64,000 bases of DNA from Phycisphaera sp. (GCA_016125285.1 WGMA01000020.1:1-64000), one strand, 5' to 3'; positions 34,674 to 42,605 are shown, numbered from the stretch's first letter. Notes: a model not told the origin generated them from the sequence alone. Numbers and translations are program-made.

Positions 34674-34764
34674 CCGCACTAATACTCAAGCACACGCTTG
34701 ATGAACTTATCGGTCGAACCGACGATCTCACACGACGAATCGGCTTGCGGCCGCGGGGCGACGG

Positions 34765-34793
34765 TTGAGACGCTCGGCGGCGGTGTGTAGAAT
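34765..34793 (+). promoter_or_regulatory. Native tRNA-Cys promoter, now at the left end of the element
   Basis: TTGAGA (34765-34770) and TAGAAT (34788-34793), spacer 17. Transcription would start near 34800, just before the tRNA-Cys 5' fragment at 34809. Before integration this promoter would have driven the complete tRNA gene, now at 45841. It currently reads into the mobile element. Confidence 0.65.
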
Positions 34794-34806
34794 CCCTCGT
34801 TCGGTT

Positions 34807-34830
34807 CCGGCCGCGTAGCCAAGTGGCCCA
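34807..34830 (+). repeat. attL core
   Basis: Starts CCGGCCGCGTAGCCAAGTGG and ends CCCA; identical to 45839-45862. It covers tRNA-Cys nucleotides 1-22. After this point the sequence departs from the tRNA, so this copy cannot make a tRNA. Confidence 0.85.
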
Positions 34831-35023
34831 TTCTGCCGGGTCTCCTAACAAACAGCATCCCAAACAATTACGGCCCTCGCAAGTTGGCCGCGCAGCGCAT
34901 GCGCAGCGCGCAGCCAACCCCGACCCTGACTTTGACACCCTCGTGAGTGCGTGGCCAACGCTATCAGCATCGCTGCGCGCTCGGATCGCGGACATGGTCC
35001 GCACGGAGATGAACCGGGCATAA
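34811..35023 (+). pseudogene. Detached 3' end of the integrase gene (intC)
   Basis: The frame that crosses the attL core continues as HSAGSPNKQHPKQLRPSQVG and ends WPTLSASLRARIADMVRTEM then NRA and a stop at 35023. Motifs like LVxAWPTLPExxRxxIxxMV are common at the C-termini of tyrosine integrases of planctomycetes and other high-GC bacteria. The frame through the core (codons CGG CCG CGT AGC CAA GTG GCC) is the same as in the integrase at the right end, so a circularised element encodes one protein of about 536 residues. Alone it has only a GTG at 34823 as possible start and is probably not translated. Confidence 0.8.
34889..34910 (+). repeat. Candidate arm-type integrase site, left
   Basis: 22 bases containing the palindrome GCGCATGCGC, identical to 45646-45667. 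It lies 58 bases inside the attL core. One copy in each arm of the att region is the pattern of integrase arm-binding sites. Confidence 0.6.
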
Positions 35024-35090
35024 TGCCCCATGAAAAAACGCCGGAAGCGTGTCATTCGACCGAGACGCGACCGACGTTGGAGTAAGACTC

Positions 35091-36236
35091 ATGAGCAGTA
35101 TAGCACGCGGATGTTCCCTCGTAACGGCGTACATGGAAATGGAATCTGGACGAAAGAAAAATCCAACGAACGCCGACTACAAGCGACGCTGTCACAAGAC
35201 GGCGTGTTCGGCCTGCGGGCTGTACGATTGCCGCACGTGGGTCGGCCGTCATCATTGGAAGGTTGCGGCGCTGCACGCCAGAACGAGCACGTACACGCTG
35301 ACGTGGCCGAAGCTCCCGACGTGTAAAGCGTCCGTGGAGTCCGTACTGTTGTTCTTCGCAGCCGTGGAGCGTCTCCGGCGACGGCTGGCGTCGGACTATA
35401 TGTGGCTCCGCAACGTGATCGGTTTCGTCCTCAAGACCGAGATCAACTTCCTTCCGAGATCACGAGGAGGGCAGTTCCAACTCCACGGTCACCTGTTGAT
35501 CGTGTTCGCCACGCCACAATCGCAGCGGAGTTTCCCGATCACCTTGGCAGCATTGTGGAAGGCCCCGAAGGGGCAAACGATCGAGTCAGACGATGACCGT
35601 GAGAACAGCAGTCTGGCCGGGTTCCTCTACTACTGCGCCAAGCACCCGGTGCAGGTGTCCGACGAGGAAGCCGACGAGAAGCAGCAAAACGATTGGCGTA
35701 TGAAGTTGCAGCGGTGCGTTCTCAATGATGTCGAACGCGAACTCGGCCGACCAGCCATCGCGAAGCATGTCGAGGGCATCTTGAAGGGACACAAGTTTCG
35801 GGAGATGGAAGACCGCGCGCACTACGAGCAGTTGCCACCCGATGAGCAGGCCACGAGTCCGTCACGGAAGGCCGCGCCGCTGCCGGAAGGTGTAAACCGT
35901 GTGTTGGTGAAACCCCGTTGTCCACAATGTCGCGGCGTTGGGCGGAAGATCATCAAGTGGTGCAAGGATCGACACGGTGAACAGCGCTACCGCTGTAAGA
36001 AATGCGCCGTGACGTTCCTTCATCGGCATCGTTCACCCCACGCTGAAAAGCTCCTGAAAAACAGCACCATCCCGCGTAAGGAAGCCAACGCGATGCGCAA
36101 ATTGTTCGAGCAAGGGACGAGCGTTGCGGCGATCGCGAGGCACTTCAACCGAGCATGGATCACTGTCAAGAAGGTCATCGAATACTTCCGCGAACAGTCC
36201 CGGCAGTATAACTACCCCGGTGCTAGCGCGGCCTGA
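35091..36236 (+). CDS. HUH-endonuclease Rep-like protein with zinc knuckles and HTH
   Basis: 381 residues from ATG 35091 (GGAG upstream). HUH landmarks in order: motif 1 TYTLTWPK (~67-74), the acidic strand VLKTEINF, the HUH motif as LHGHLLIVF (His132, His134), and motif 3 LAGFLYYCAKHP with Tyr180/Tyr181 and Lys184 where the nicking Tyr is expected. A Cys cluster (CHKTACSACGLYDC, 34-47) precedes it and a zinc ribbon (CPQC at 277-280, CKKC at 302-305) follows. A helix-turn-helix (SVAAIARHFNRAWITVKKVI) ends it. Likely nicks the element's origin for rolling-circle replication. In the integrated state it lies downstream of the host tRNA promoter. Confidence 0.72.
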   Translation: MSSIARGCSLVTAYMEMESGRKKNPTNADYKRRCHKTACSACGLYDCRTWVGRHHWKVAALHARTSTYTLTWPKLPTCKASVESVLLFFAAVERLRRRLASDYMWLRNVIGFVLKTEINFLPRSRGGQFQLHGHLLIVFATPQSQRSFPITLAALWKAPKGQTIESDDDRENSSLAGFLYYCAKHPVQVSDEEADEKQQNDWRMKLQRCVLNDVERELGRPAIAKHVEGILKGHKFREMEDRAHYEQLPPDEQATSPSRKAAPLPEGVNRVLVKPRCPQCRGVGRKIIKWCKDRHGEQRYRCKKCAVTFLHRHRSPHAEKLLKNSTIPRKEANAMRKLFEQGTSVAAIARHFNRAWITVKKVIEYFREQSRQYNYPGASAA

Positions 36237-36287
36237 CCGGGACTGACTGTGTGTCAAACGAGACTGACGGGAAGCATGGAGGAGCAC

Positions 36288-36656
36288 ATGAGTAACGACA
36301 CGACACAGCAGCCGGTATCACTCCCTGAGTACGTAGCGCACGCGATAGCGATCCACCCTTGCGAACATCGTGACATCGAACGCGTGGTACGTGACACGAT
36401 CAAAGTGATGGCGTTACTCGCAATGGAGGGCAAGGCAGTTGAGCTTCCCGGTTACGGAACCATCGAGGTCGGTACGCGGCCAAACCGGAAGGTCAAGAAG
36501 AACATGGATGGCCCTGACGGCGAGACGTATGACACCGGTCCACGAGCATGTCTCCGGTTGAAGCCGACGGAACGGTTCCAGAAGAAACTGAGCGTGATGC
36601 ACCGAGTCCGGCAAGGGCTCATTGGATCAGGGAGGAACAACGATGCCAAAGCATGA
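36288..36656 (+). CDS. HU/IHF-family DNA-binding protein 1
   Basis: 122 residues from ATG 36288 behind GGAGG. Residues ~20-60 form the helical dimer part (HRDIERVVRDTIKVMALLAM). Then come the characteristic strand LPGYGTIEVGTRPNRK, an arm, and ACLRLKPTERFQKKL, matching the HU/IHF layout of GxGxF, RxxRxxxNP and xFKPGKxLK. The RNP arm tip is altered. Its 3' end overlaps the start of the second HU-like gene by 14 bases, so the two are translated together and may form a heterodimer that bends the element's att or origin DNA. Confidence 0.72.
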   Translation: MSNDTTQQPVSLPEYVAHAIAIHPCEHRDIERVVRDTIKVMALLAMEGKAVELPGYGTIEVGTRPNRKVKKNMDGPDGETYDTGPRACLRLKPTERFQKKLSVMHRVRQGLIGSGRNNDAKA

Positions 36657-37023
36657 CTACGAGCCGATCGACTTGGTCAGCCTGCTCATCCAACACCTCG
36701 GCCGTGAGGGCTACGGTCCACGCGAAGTCCGACGTGTGCTCGAAGCCGTCGGCAACATCGTCGTGGACATCCTGCAACAGGGACACGCACTTCGTTGGCC
36801 GGGTGTCTGCACGGTGCGGACGAAGCTGCGAGGCTTCCGCGTCTTCAAGTCAAACCTGCCTCACCTTCGTGGCCGGGTGTGTTACTCGCGATCCAAGGCG
36901 AAACTCGTGGTCAAGCCGGAGGGCCATCTGAAACGGTACTTGGGCCGTGGCTTGATCGACAGTCTTAAGCCGGGCGTGCGCCGGGAATGTCCTGAACTGG
37001 ACGGGACTTCTCAGGTCGGATGA
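36643..37023 (+). CDS. HU/IHF-family DNA-binding protein 2
   Basis: 126 residues from ATG 36643 (GGAGG seven bases upstream). It shows the same plan as its neighbour: helices VEAVGNIVVDILQQGHAL-like, then WPGVCTVRTKLRGFRVFKSN and AKLVVKPEGHLKRYLGRG, corresponding to the HU beta arm and FKPGKxL segment. It is more diverged than protein 1 and very basic. Paired HU-like genes recall IHF alpha and beta, an architectural factor needed by many tyrosine integrases. Confidence 0.65.
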   Translation: MPKHDYEPIDLVSLLIQHLGREGYGPREVRRVLEAVGNIVVDILQQGHALRWPGVCTVRTKLRGFRVFKSNLPHLRGRVCYSRSKAKLVVKPEGHLKRYLGRGLIDSLKPGVRRECPELDGTSQVG

Positions 37024-37265
37024 CGAGCTTGTTCAGCAGGCTCCGTTAAGAACCTACGCGAATCAGCGGTGTTTGCGTCGAACGTCCGCAGTAACACGCG
37101 ACCTGATCCCGCAGGCATGAGGTACGAACGATGACACAGTGTCAATACATCCAATCGGTCAGTCCATCGGCGAGGTGGTATAATCATTCCCACGCGGTGC
37201 GACGGGGCACAGCCGGACTTGTAACGGGGACGCATCCGTCGGGTACTCCATATTGGGAAGAAGCC
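37024..37265 (+). promoter_or_regulatory. Intergenic region with extended -10 promoter
   Basis: TGGTATAAT at 37176-37184 is an extended -10 box (TGn plus perfect TATAAT). CGGTCA at 37156-37161 is a weak -35 at 17 bases. Transcription would begin near 37191, with a ~75-base leader before the gene at 37266. Nothing else is recognised here. Confidence 0.55.
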
Positions 37266-37934
37266 ATGACCAACTACCGCGTACTGTTCTTGACCCTTCT
37301 TATCGCTGCGGCGTGTTGTGCCGACGACGTGGCGATCGAGAAGACCGTGGCGAAGGACGCCAAGGTCGCATACGACGCGGAAGTGACGAAAGCCACGCAG
37401 GAATATGAACGGAGTGTCGAGTTGGCGGCGAAGAAGCGAGACGCCGCCGTGGCGCAGGCGCAACGTGGATACCTGCTGCAACTGAAACGGGCGATCGAAG
37501 CCGAGACAAAGCAAGGGCACCTCGACCGGGCGCTCGCCGTCCGCGCCGAGATCGAACGGATCGAGAAGGGTGATGAACGCGAGTCCACTACCGCTGCACC
37601 GTCGCCGACCCCGTCACAGGCAGTCAAACCCGTCGTCGATGAGACGCAGCAACAGCCCCCGAAACTGGTCGGTGGGACTTACCCGGTTGAATGGAGCAAC
37701 GGCGTCACGTGGAAGTTCCTTATCAAGGGCGACAAGATGCTGTGGGGCACCGGGGCGGCGCAGAAGTGGTATGACCTGCAAGTCGTCAAGGGGCGGGTCA
37801 TTCGCGTGGACCTGCCGGAAGGGCCGATCGAATGGGCGGAGGATAAACAAGGGAATCTGCACGTGCGGTACGACGCCGCGAGCGGATTACATGAGGGCAA
37901 AGTATCCGCTGCTAATCGCCCGAAGGGAGACTGA
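37266..37934 (+). CDS. Exported coiled-coil protein of unknown function
   Basis: 222 residues from ATG 37266 behind GGAAGAAG. Signal peptide MTNYRVLFLTLLIAAACC; the AACC end could also be a lipobox-like Cys. Residues 25-105 are a charged helix likely to form a coiled coil (EYERSVELAAKKRDAAVAQA). A Thr/Pro/Ser linker follows (TTAAPSPTPSQAV), then a beta domain of ~80 residues (YPVEWSNGVTWKFLIKGD, DLPEGPIEWAED). The plan resembles planctomycete exported proteins with a helical stalk and small beta domain. Only three bases separate it from the next gene. Confidence 0.7.
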   Translation: MTNYRVLFLTLLIAAACCADDVAIEKTVAKDAKVAYDAEVTKATQEYERSVELAAKKRDAAVAQAQRGYLLQLKRAIEAETKQGHLDRALAVRAEIERIEKGDERESTTAAPSPTPSQAVKPVVDETQQQPPKLVGGTYPVEWSNGVTWKFLIKGDKMLWGTGAAQKWYDLQVVKGRVIRVDLPEGPIEWAEDKQGNLHVRYDAASGLHEGKVSAANRPKGD

Positions 37935-37936
37935 CC

Positions 37937-38509
37937 ATGTATGAAAAACTGATGGAAAAGGCTGGCCCCGAAGGGTTGACCAAGGCGGCGATCAGACGAG
38001 TCGATCATTTGGTGGATCGCGCGGACCTGCGTAGAGGGGTTGTCTTTGTGCGGGCGCTCGATTTGGATGCTACCCCCGACGCAAGCGCCAAGGTCACCGA
38101 GTTGGTTAAGCAAGCGGGCCGGTGTCCATTTCGTCTCGGCGTGACCTATCGACAGGAGGGTGCGCAGGGCACTCGACACGAAGTGATACACGTGTTTCGC
38201 CGGTTCAATTACGCCGACGCCAAGACCATGATCTGGCAGATGACCAAGGGAAACGGGACACGTTGGATGATCCGTTTCGGGTTGTACGACGGGGTCACGA
38301 TCGTCTCGAACGATGACCTCGATTATGAGGAACTGGATCGCAAGCCCGATTTCGACTACCTGCCGGAGGTCTTGCCGCAATGGTTGGCCTTGGCTCGCGG
38401 AGATGATCCGCGCGGAACGGAGTGCATCAGCATCGAGTACCTGCCGAGTCATCCAAGCGACGCTCGCGGCTGGATGCTGGCGGTCGCGCAACAGGCCAAC
38501 CATAATTGA
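37937..38509 (+). CDS. Hypothetical protein of the element, 190 aa
   Basis: Not recognised. GGGAG precedes ATG 37937, and the gene follows the previous stop by three bases, so the two form an operon. No signal or membrane segment; predicted mixed alpha/beta (RLGVTYRQEGAQG, HEVIHVFRRFNYADAKTMIW, RWMIRFGLYDGVTIVSND). GC and codon use match other element genes. It could be an element-specific defence or immunity protein, but nothing in the sequence says so. Confidence 0.6.
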   Translation: MYEKLMEKAGPEGLTKAAIRRVDHLVDRADLRRGVVFVRALDLDATPDASAKVTELVKQAGRCPFRLGVTYRQEGAQGTRHEVIHVFRRFNYADAKTMIWQMTKGNGTRWMIRFGLYDGVTIVSNDDLDYEELDRKPDFDYLPEVLPQWLALARGDDPRGTECISIEYLPSHPSDARGWMLAVAQQANHN

Positions 38510-38873
38510 CCCGGAACACCGGGGCATTGACAATGAGTCACTGAACGACAGCTACGACACCCACGCGAAGGAGCAGCACGACAAGATTGACACGATGACA
38601 ACTTAACGAACTCAACGAGTTCGGGTTTCTGAGCCGCACAGGGAAAATTGGCATTACTCACGCGCGAAGGAATGGAACCCCGGCTCGCTCCGTATGGAGC
38701 GGGTTGCGGGTGTTCGGTTTCGCGCACGGCATGCCAATGCCGCCCTGTGGACCGGGTTTCTCGTTAGCCCGCTCCATTTGTATTGGCGTCCCTGTGATCG
38801 GCCTTCAACAGTATCGAATATCGTTCGCCGCGTTGGTGACGATGAGACGAGTACCTCAGAAGGAGATCACGTA
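38510..38873 (+). ncRNA. Gene-free stretch with a long nested hairpin (candidate structured RNA)
   Basis: Between 38637 and 38749 four arms pair in nested order: CACAGGG/CCCTGTG, TTGGCAT/ATGCCAA, GCGCGAA/TTCGCGC and CTCGCTCC/GGAGCGGG (one G-U), closed by GTAT. A GAACCCCG/CGGGTGTTC pairing lies between the last two. The sequence CGGGTTTCT flanks the structure on both sides (38622 and 38753). A smaller hairpin CGAACTC/GAGTTCG lies at 38607-38623. No convincing reading frame crosses it. It could be a structured RNA, a folded single-strand DNA site or a small non-autonomous insertion. Confidence 0.5.
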
Positions 38874-39389
38874 ATGACCGATCAACATCCCGACACTCAG
38901 CGTAAATGGTATGACAGCAAGGCGATTGTAATCTTGCTCCTGATCCTGTTCTTCCCCGTGGGTTTGTATGCCCTGTGGAAGGGGCAGAATTTTTCTACGG
39001 TTGTGAAGGGAATACTCACCGGGGTGATATGTTTAGCGGTACTCGGCTCAATGGGGGACCGTCCTGAGCGGCGTCAATCAACTAGCGGGACGGGAAGTGC
39101 GCCGACTAGCAGTCAACCAAGAACTCAGACGGCAAGTGAACCCGAATCGAAACAGAAGTCGGGATCACTTGGTGTTACAAAAGCCGGGTACGAGGCCATC
39201 CAGAACGGCATGACGCGCGAACAGGTCATTGCCATATTGGGCGAAAGCGGCGAAGAACTCAGCCGTGCAGGCGATGGTCAGTATGAGACCGCCATCTACA
39301 CGTGGAAGGCAGGGTTCTTTGGCGCGAACATGAATGTTACCTTTCAAGGTGATCGAGTCATGGCCAAGGCGCAGTTCGGTCTAAAGTAA
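38874..39389 (+). CDS. Membrane-anchored protein with BamE/BLIP-like domain
   Basis: 171 residues from ATG 38874 behind AAGGAGAT. N-terminal membrane part AIVILLLILFFPVGLYALW and VKGILTGVICLAVLG. A Ser/Thr/Gln-rich linker (STSGTGSAPTSSQPRTQTAS) leads to a C-terminal domain: VTKAGYEAIQNGMTREQVIA then ILGESGEE ... AIYTWK ... MNVTFQGDRVMAKAQFGL. This is the helix-helix-beta layout of SmpA/BamE and beta-lactamase-inhibitor-like domains, in which YxxIxxGMTxxQVxxILG is the key signature. Function in the element unknown; likely a surface or envelope protein. Confidence 0.72.
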   Translation: MTDQHPDTQRKWYDSKAIVILLLILFFPVGLYALWKGQNFSTVVKGILTGVICLAVLGSMGDRPERRQSTSGTGSAPTSSQPRTQTASEPESKQKSGSLGVTKAGYEAIQNGMTREQVIAILGESGEELSRAGDGQYETAIYTWKAGFFGANMNVTFQGDRVMAKAQFGLK

Positions 39390-39583
39390 CGATGAAAGTT
39401 GGGCCATGACGATCGTTGATTGATGCGATCTCGGTACAGCCCAAGGGGAAGTTGAACTACTACTACCGCAATAAAACATCTCTGCAAAGCCAGACCGGCG
39501 CAGGCGTCATACTCATCGCTTGTGTTGCCTGATCGGGCCGTGTGCAACTTCACTATGTGATGGCAGACGAAAGGACTTGCCAC

Positions 39584-40039
39584 ATGAAACCTGTCTATTC
39601 GATGAAAGGCGTTGGGGGGTTGCTTGAAGTCTATGAAGACCGAGTGAATATCACGCCAAAGGGCGTGTTGGGGTTCCTTAATAAGGGACTGAAAGGGACG
39701 AAGTCGATTCCGTTTTTTTCGATCACCGGCGTGCAGTTTAAGAAGTCAGGGATGACGAGTGGGTACATCCAGTTCACCATGCCCGGCGGCAATGAAAGCA
39801 GAGGTGGAGTGCTCGCAGCTACACGAGATGAGAACACATTCATGTTTGCGAGACAGAACGAGTTGGCAATCGAGATCAAGGATTACATTGAGAATCGCAT
39901 CCAAGAACTGCATCGACCACAAGCCTCATCACCCGCCTTTAGCATCACGGATGAATTACAAAAACTCGTAGACATGAAGACAAACGGCATTTTATCCGAT
40001 GACGAGTTTGAGGCGGCAAAACGTCGAATCATCGGATAG
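39584..40039 (+). CDS. DUF4429-like protein with C-terminal SHOCT domain
   Basis: 151 residues from ATG 39584 (AAGGAC upstream). The first ~105 residues are a PH-like beta domain (SMKGVGGLLEVYEDRVNITP, IPFFSITGVQFKKSG, YIQFTMPGGNES), as in DUF4429 or bacterial PH proteins. The last 30 residues, ITDELQKLVDMKTNGILSDD then EFEAAKRRIIG, are a textbook SHOCT (short C-terminal) helix pair. SHOCT domains are thought to mediate oligomerisation. Cytoplasmic. Separate transcription unit, no partner evident. Confidence 0.8.
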   Translation: MKPVYSMKGVGGLLEVYEDRVNITPKGVLGFLNKGLKGTKSIPFFSITGVQFKKSGMTSGYIQFTMPGGNESRGGVLAATRDENTFMFARQNELAIEIKDYIENRIQELHRPQASSPAFSITDELQKLVDMKTNGILSDDEFEAAKRRIIG

Positions 40040-40178
40040 GTCGTGCTCATCTATTGGCGTTCAGGCAATCGAGCATCTATGCCGTTTCACGGTGAAGGAA
40101 CTGGATGCGATATGGGGCAGTCGGTGATGGCAGTGCCATGATGACCCGCGCACAGCGCCTCGACAACGGAGGAGCCAA

Positions 40179-42539
40179 ATGCTTAACACGCTTATCGAAG
40201 ATTTCCGCACCGGCAAGGCGCATGGTGTGAAGATCATTGTCATCCCGGACGACGCCGACGGTGTTGAGGCCGTGGAGATCGGCGCTGTGCTATCCGATGC
40301 CATGCCCGACGACCTGCTCATTGGCGTCGAGTCCGGCGACACGCTACCGCACTACTCGCTGGCGGGGGCGCTGCGTAATGCGTATCTGCGACCGAAAGGC
40401 AGGCCGGGTGCGTGGCGAGCAGCGTTCGATAGAGCCAAGGACAAGATCGGTGATCTCGCGCTCGACGGCATGGGCGGCGTGGTCGGAGTTGCCGCGCACC
40501 TGACGCTGGACGCGCTGCCACAGTCGCCGATCAAGTCCGTGCTCAAGTCACCGTACTCCGTCGAAGCGGTGCATGAGGCCATCGGGCAATTACTCAAGGT
40601 CAAGCCGCTCGTGCTATGCATTAAACGGGCGCATATCGACTCGGCTGAGTCGATCCGGTTCGTCATGGAGCACTGCGTGCGCGGGGACAATCTCCGTAAG
40701 GGCGACAACCGGTTTCTGATCGTGCTGTACATTCGACAGCGAGACCTCGATAACGAACTATGGAAGGGTGTACAGGACTTCGTCGCTGATGAGGGACTGA
40801 TCGAGTTTCTTCACTACCGGGCGGACGGCGGTGCGTCGGAGTCGCCCTTGGTCGTCATCCTCCGTGAGGCCGACGACGCGGCGATACGGGTGCTGATGGC
40901 GCTGCGGTCGTACATGTCGGCATACGAGGCGGAGGTTTGCCCACGCACCGTGTTGACCAAGGCCATCGGTTCCGTGTCGCGGCCGCTGCAATGGCTTGAG
41001 GAGAAGGGAGTGGTGCAGCGGATCGGCGACGACGGTGAGTTGTTGGTCCTGCCAGAATCGTATGACTGGACCGACCTGCGCGATGCCGTCGATGATGTGA
41101 TCGACACCGCCGATACAGACGACGAGTATGACGACGAGGACGTAGCGGACTCGCAGCCGGTCGTGGAAGCCGCCCGGTCGATGTTCACAGCCGTGATCGA
41201 AACTGATGGGCGGACGCAGGGCAACTTCAAGCCGCTGCTTGAACTTGCGGTCGAGGGTCGCCTTGCCGCACAGGCGATGGACTTGGCGGGTCGTACCGTT
41301 CAGGCACTTGCCGAGGCACGCGATCACGACGAACTACTTCGCCTGCGACCGCTCCTTCGGCGTGCGTTTCGGCGCATGGACCTGTGGGAGTCCGCAGAAC
41401 GTCAGGATGTGGATGCGATTCAGGCGGGGATGCGGGCGTTCGGCGCGGCTTTCGATGCGTTGGCGTGTGAGCCGTGGGGATTGGTGCAGGCGGAAGTCGC
41501 TGGCATGATCCGTCAGGTCTACGCCGACGCCCGACGGCACCTGCCGTGGGCGATCCTGCAACACCTCGAAGATGTGGCTGATGGTGATTCGGGAAATCTG
41601 TTACTGACCACACGCAGGGGACGTGTGAAACTCGTGTCGTACCAACACAGCGGGTTCCAGACGAAGCGTCGTGGCCTGCGCGGAAAATCCTTGCTGTCGG
41701 ACCCTGACGATGATGGAACGCTATCGGAGTTGTATCCCGTGTCTGGCGGTCACCTCATGTGGGCGTTCTGTTCGGACCAGTCGGTCTACTGCTATCCGAT
41801 CGGATTCATCGACGCGAAAGACCATGATGGGGGGTATTGCCTTCCAGCGCAGGATGTGTCTATCTGTCTCGAACTGCGCCCGCCGGAGGATGTAGTGACG
41901 TATGGGATACCGCCCAAACCGGTAGCGCCGGGCTATGTCGTTCTGCTGAGCGAAACAGGGCAGGCGGCTGTCATTGACAGTACGGCACTTCCCACCTCCC
42001 CTCGTGCGCGGGTCGCCCTCCCCGTTGAACTGCTGTCCTCGCGCGTCGCGCCGCGTTGGTCGGTGTTCGTGCAGGCGGATGAAGACCTGTTTGTCGGCAC
42101 CACCGACAACAAGGTATTACGTGTGCCCGGAACCCTTCTACCGAGCAGGTCAGGGGCACCGGCCGAGCCAATCATTCACCTCGACGGTGACGCCAGATTG
42201 GCCGCAGCGTGCGCACTGCCGCCGTCCAGTGGAGGCAACCCGCAATATCTGTTTGTCGCCACGACGGGTGGATACGGCAAGTCGATCGACGCCCGCGAGT
42301 TCTCCGCCGCATCGTGGGGTGACGTTGGGGTCGTCGCCCAATCCGAGGGGAAGCGATCCGGTTCACTTTGCACGATCGAGCCACTGACACTCTTTGGCGA
42401 CGTGGTACTTGGCACAGCCCAAGGCGAGATCATCCGCATCTTCCGTAGCGATATTCCGCTCCGTAACCGAACAGGTGTCGGCGTGAAACTGATCGACCTG
42501 CTGAAACGCGATCAGGTCGTATGCGGCTGCGCCATGTGA
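40179..42539 (+). CDS. Large element protein: degenerate ATPase-like N-terminus plus GyrA-CTD-like beta-pinwheel
   Basis: 786 residues; GGAGGA before ATG 40179. Residues 15-190 follow a AAA/STAND-like pattern (first strand VKIIVIPDD, Walker B-like LVLCIKRAHIDSAES at 144-158, sensor-like FLIVLYIRQRD), but the P-loop lacks the GK(S/T) and the Walker B Asp is replaced, so ATP hydrolysis is unlikely. Residues ~240-295 look like a winged helix (AIGSVSRPLQWLEEKGVVQR), then an acidic linker. From ~470 on, repeats resemble the gyrase A C-terminal pinwheel: LLLTTRRGRVK with TKRRGLRGKSL (like a GyrA box), YVVLLSETGQAAVI, LFVATTGGYGKSI and GEIIRIFRSDIPLRNRTGVG then VKLIDL. Proposed role: wrapping or bending DNA. 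The similarity is by eye only. Confidence 0.6.
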   Translation: MLNTLIEDFRTGKAHGVKIIVIPDDADGVEAVEIGAVLSDAMPDDLLIGVESGDTLPHYSLAGALRNAYLRPKGRPGAWRAAFDRAKDKIGDLALDGMGGVVGVAAHLTLDALPQSPIKSVLKSPYSVEAVHEAIGQLLKVKPLVLCIKRAHIDSAESIRFVMEHCVRGDNLRKGDNRFLIVLYIRQRDLDNELWKGVQDFVADEGLIEFLHYRADGGASESPLVVILREADDAAIRVLMALRSYMSAYEAEVCPRTVLTKAIGSVSRPLQWLEEKGVVQRIGDDGELLVLPESYDWTDLRDAVDDVIDTADTDDEYDDEDVADSQPVVEAARSMFTAVIETDGRTQGNFKPLLELAVEGRLAAQAMDLAGRTVQALAEARDHDELLRLRPLLRRAFRRMDLWESAERQDVDAIQAGMRAFGAAFDALACEPWGLVQAEVAGMIRQVYADARRHLPWAILQHLEDVADGDSGNLLLTTRRGRVKLVSYQHSGFQTKRRGLRGKSLLSDPDDDGTLSELYPVSGGHLMWAFCSDQSVYCYPIGFIDAKDHDGGYCLPAQDVSICLELRPPEDVVTYGIPPKPVAPGYVVLLSETGQAAVIDSTALPTSPRARVALPVELLSSRVAPRWSVFVQADEDLFVGTTDNKVLRVPGTLLPSRSGAPAEPIIHLDGDARLAAACALPPSSGGNPQYLFVATTGGYGKSIDAREFSAASWGDVGVVAQSEGKRSGSLCTIEPLTLFGDVVLGTAQGEIIRIFRSDIPLRNRTGVGVKLIDLLKRDQVVCGCAM

Positions 42540-42605
42540 TTTGAGTGTGCTCACCCGTTCCGTTGCGCACAGGATCGGGGCCTTTGACAACGAGTCAGTC
42601 GCCAG

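Noticed and set aside
34809-34882. A second tRNA-Cys at the left end of the element
   Set aside because: Only nucleotides 1-22 match; no anticodon stem, T arm or 3' acceptor follows.
35030-35326. 98-codon frame starting MKKRRKRV
   Set aside because: Overlaps the Rep-like gene in another frame and lacks a ribosome binding site; the Rep-like frame has matching motifs.
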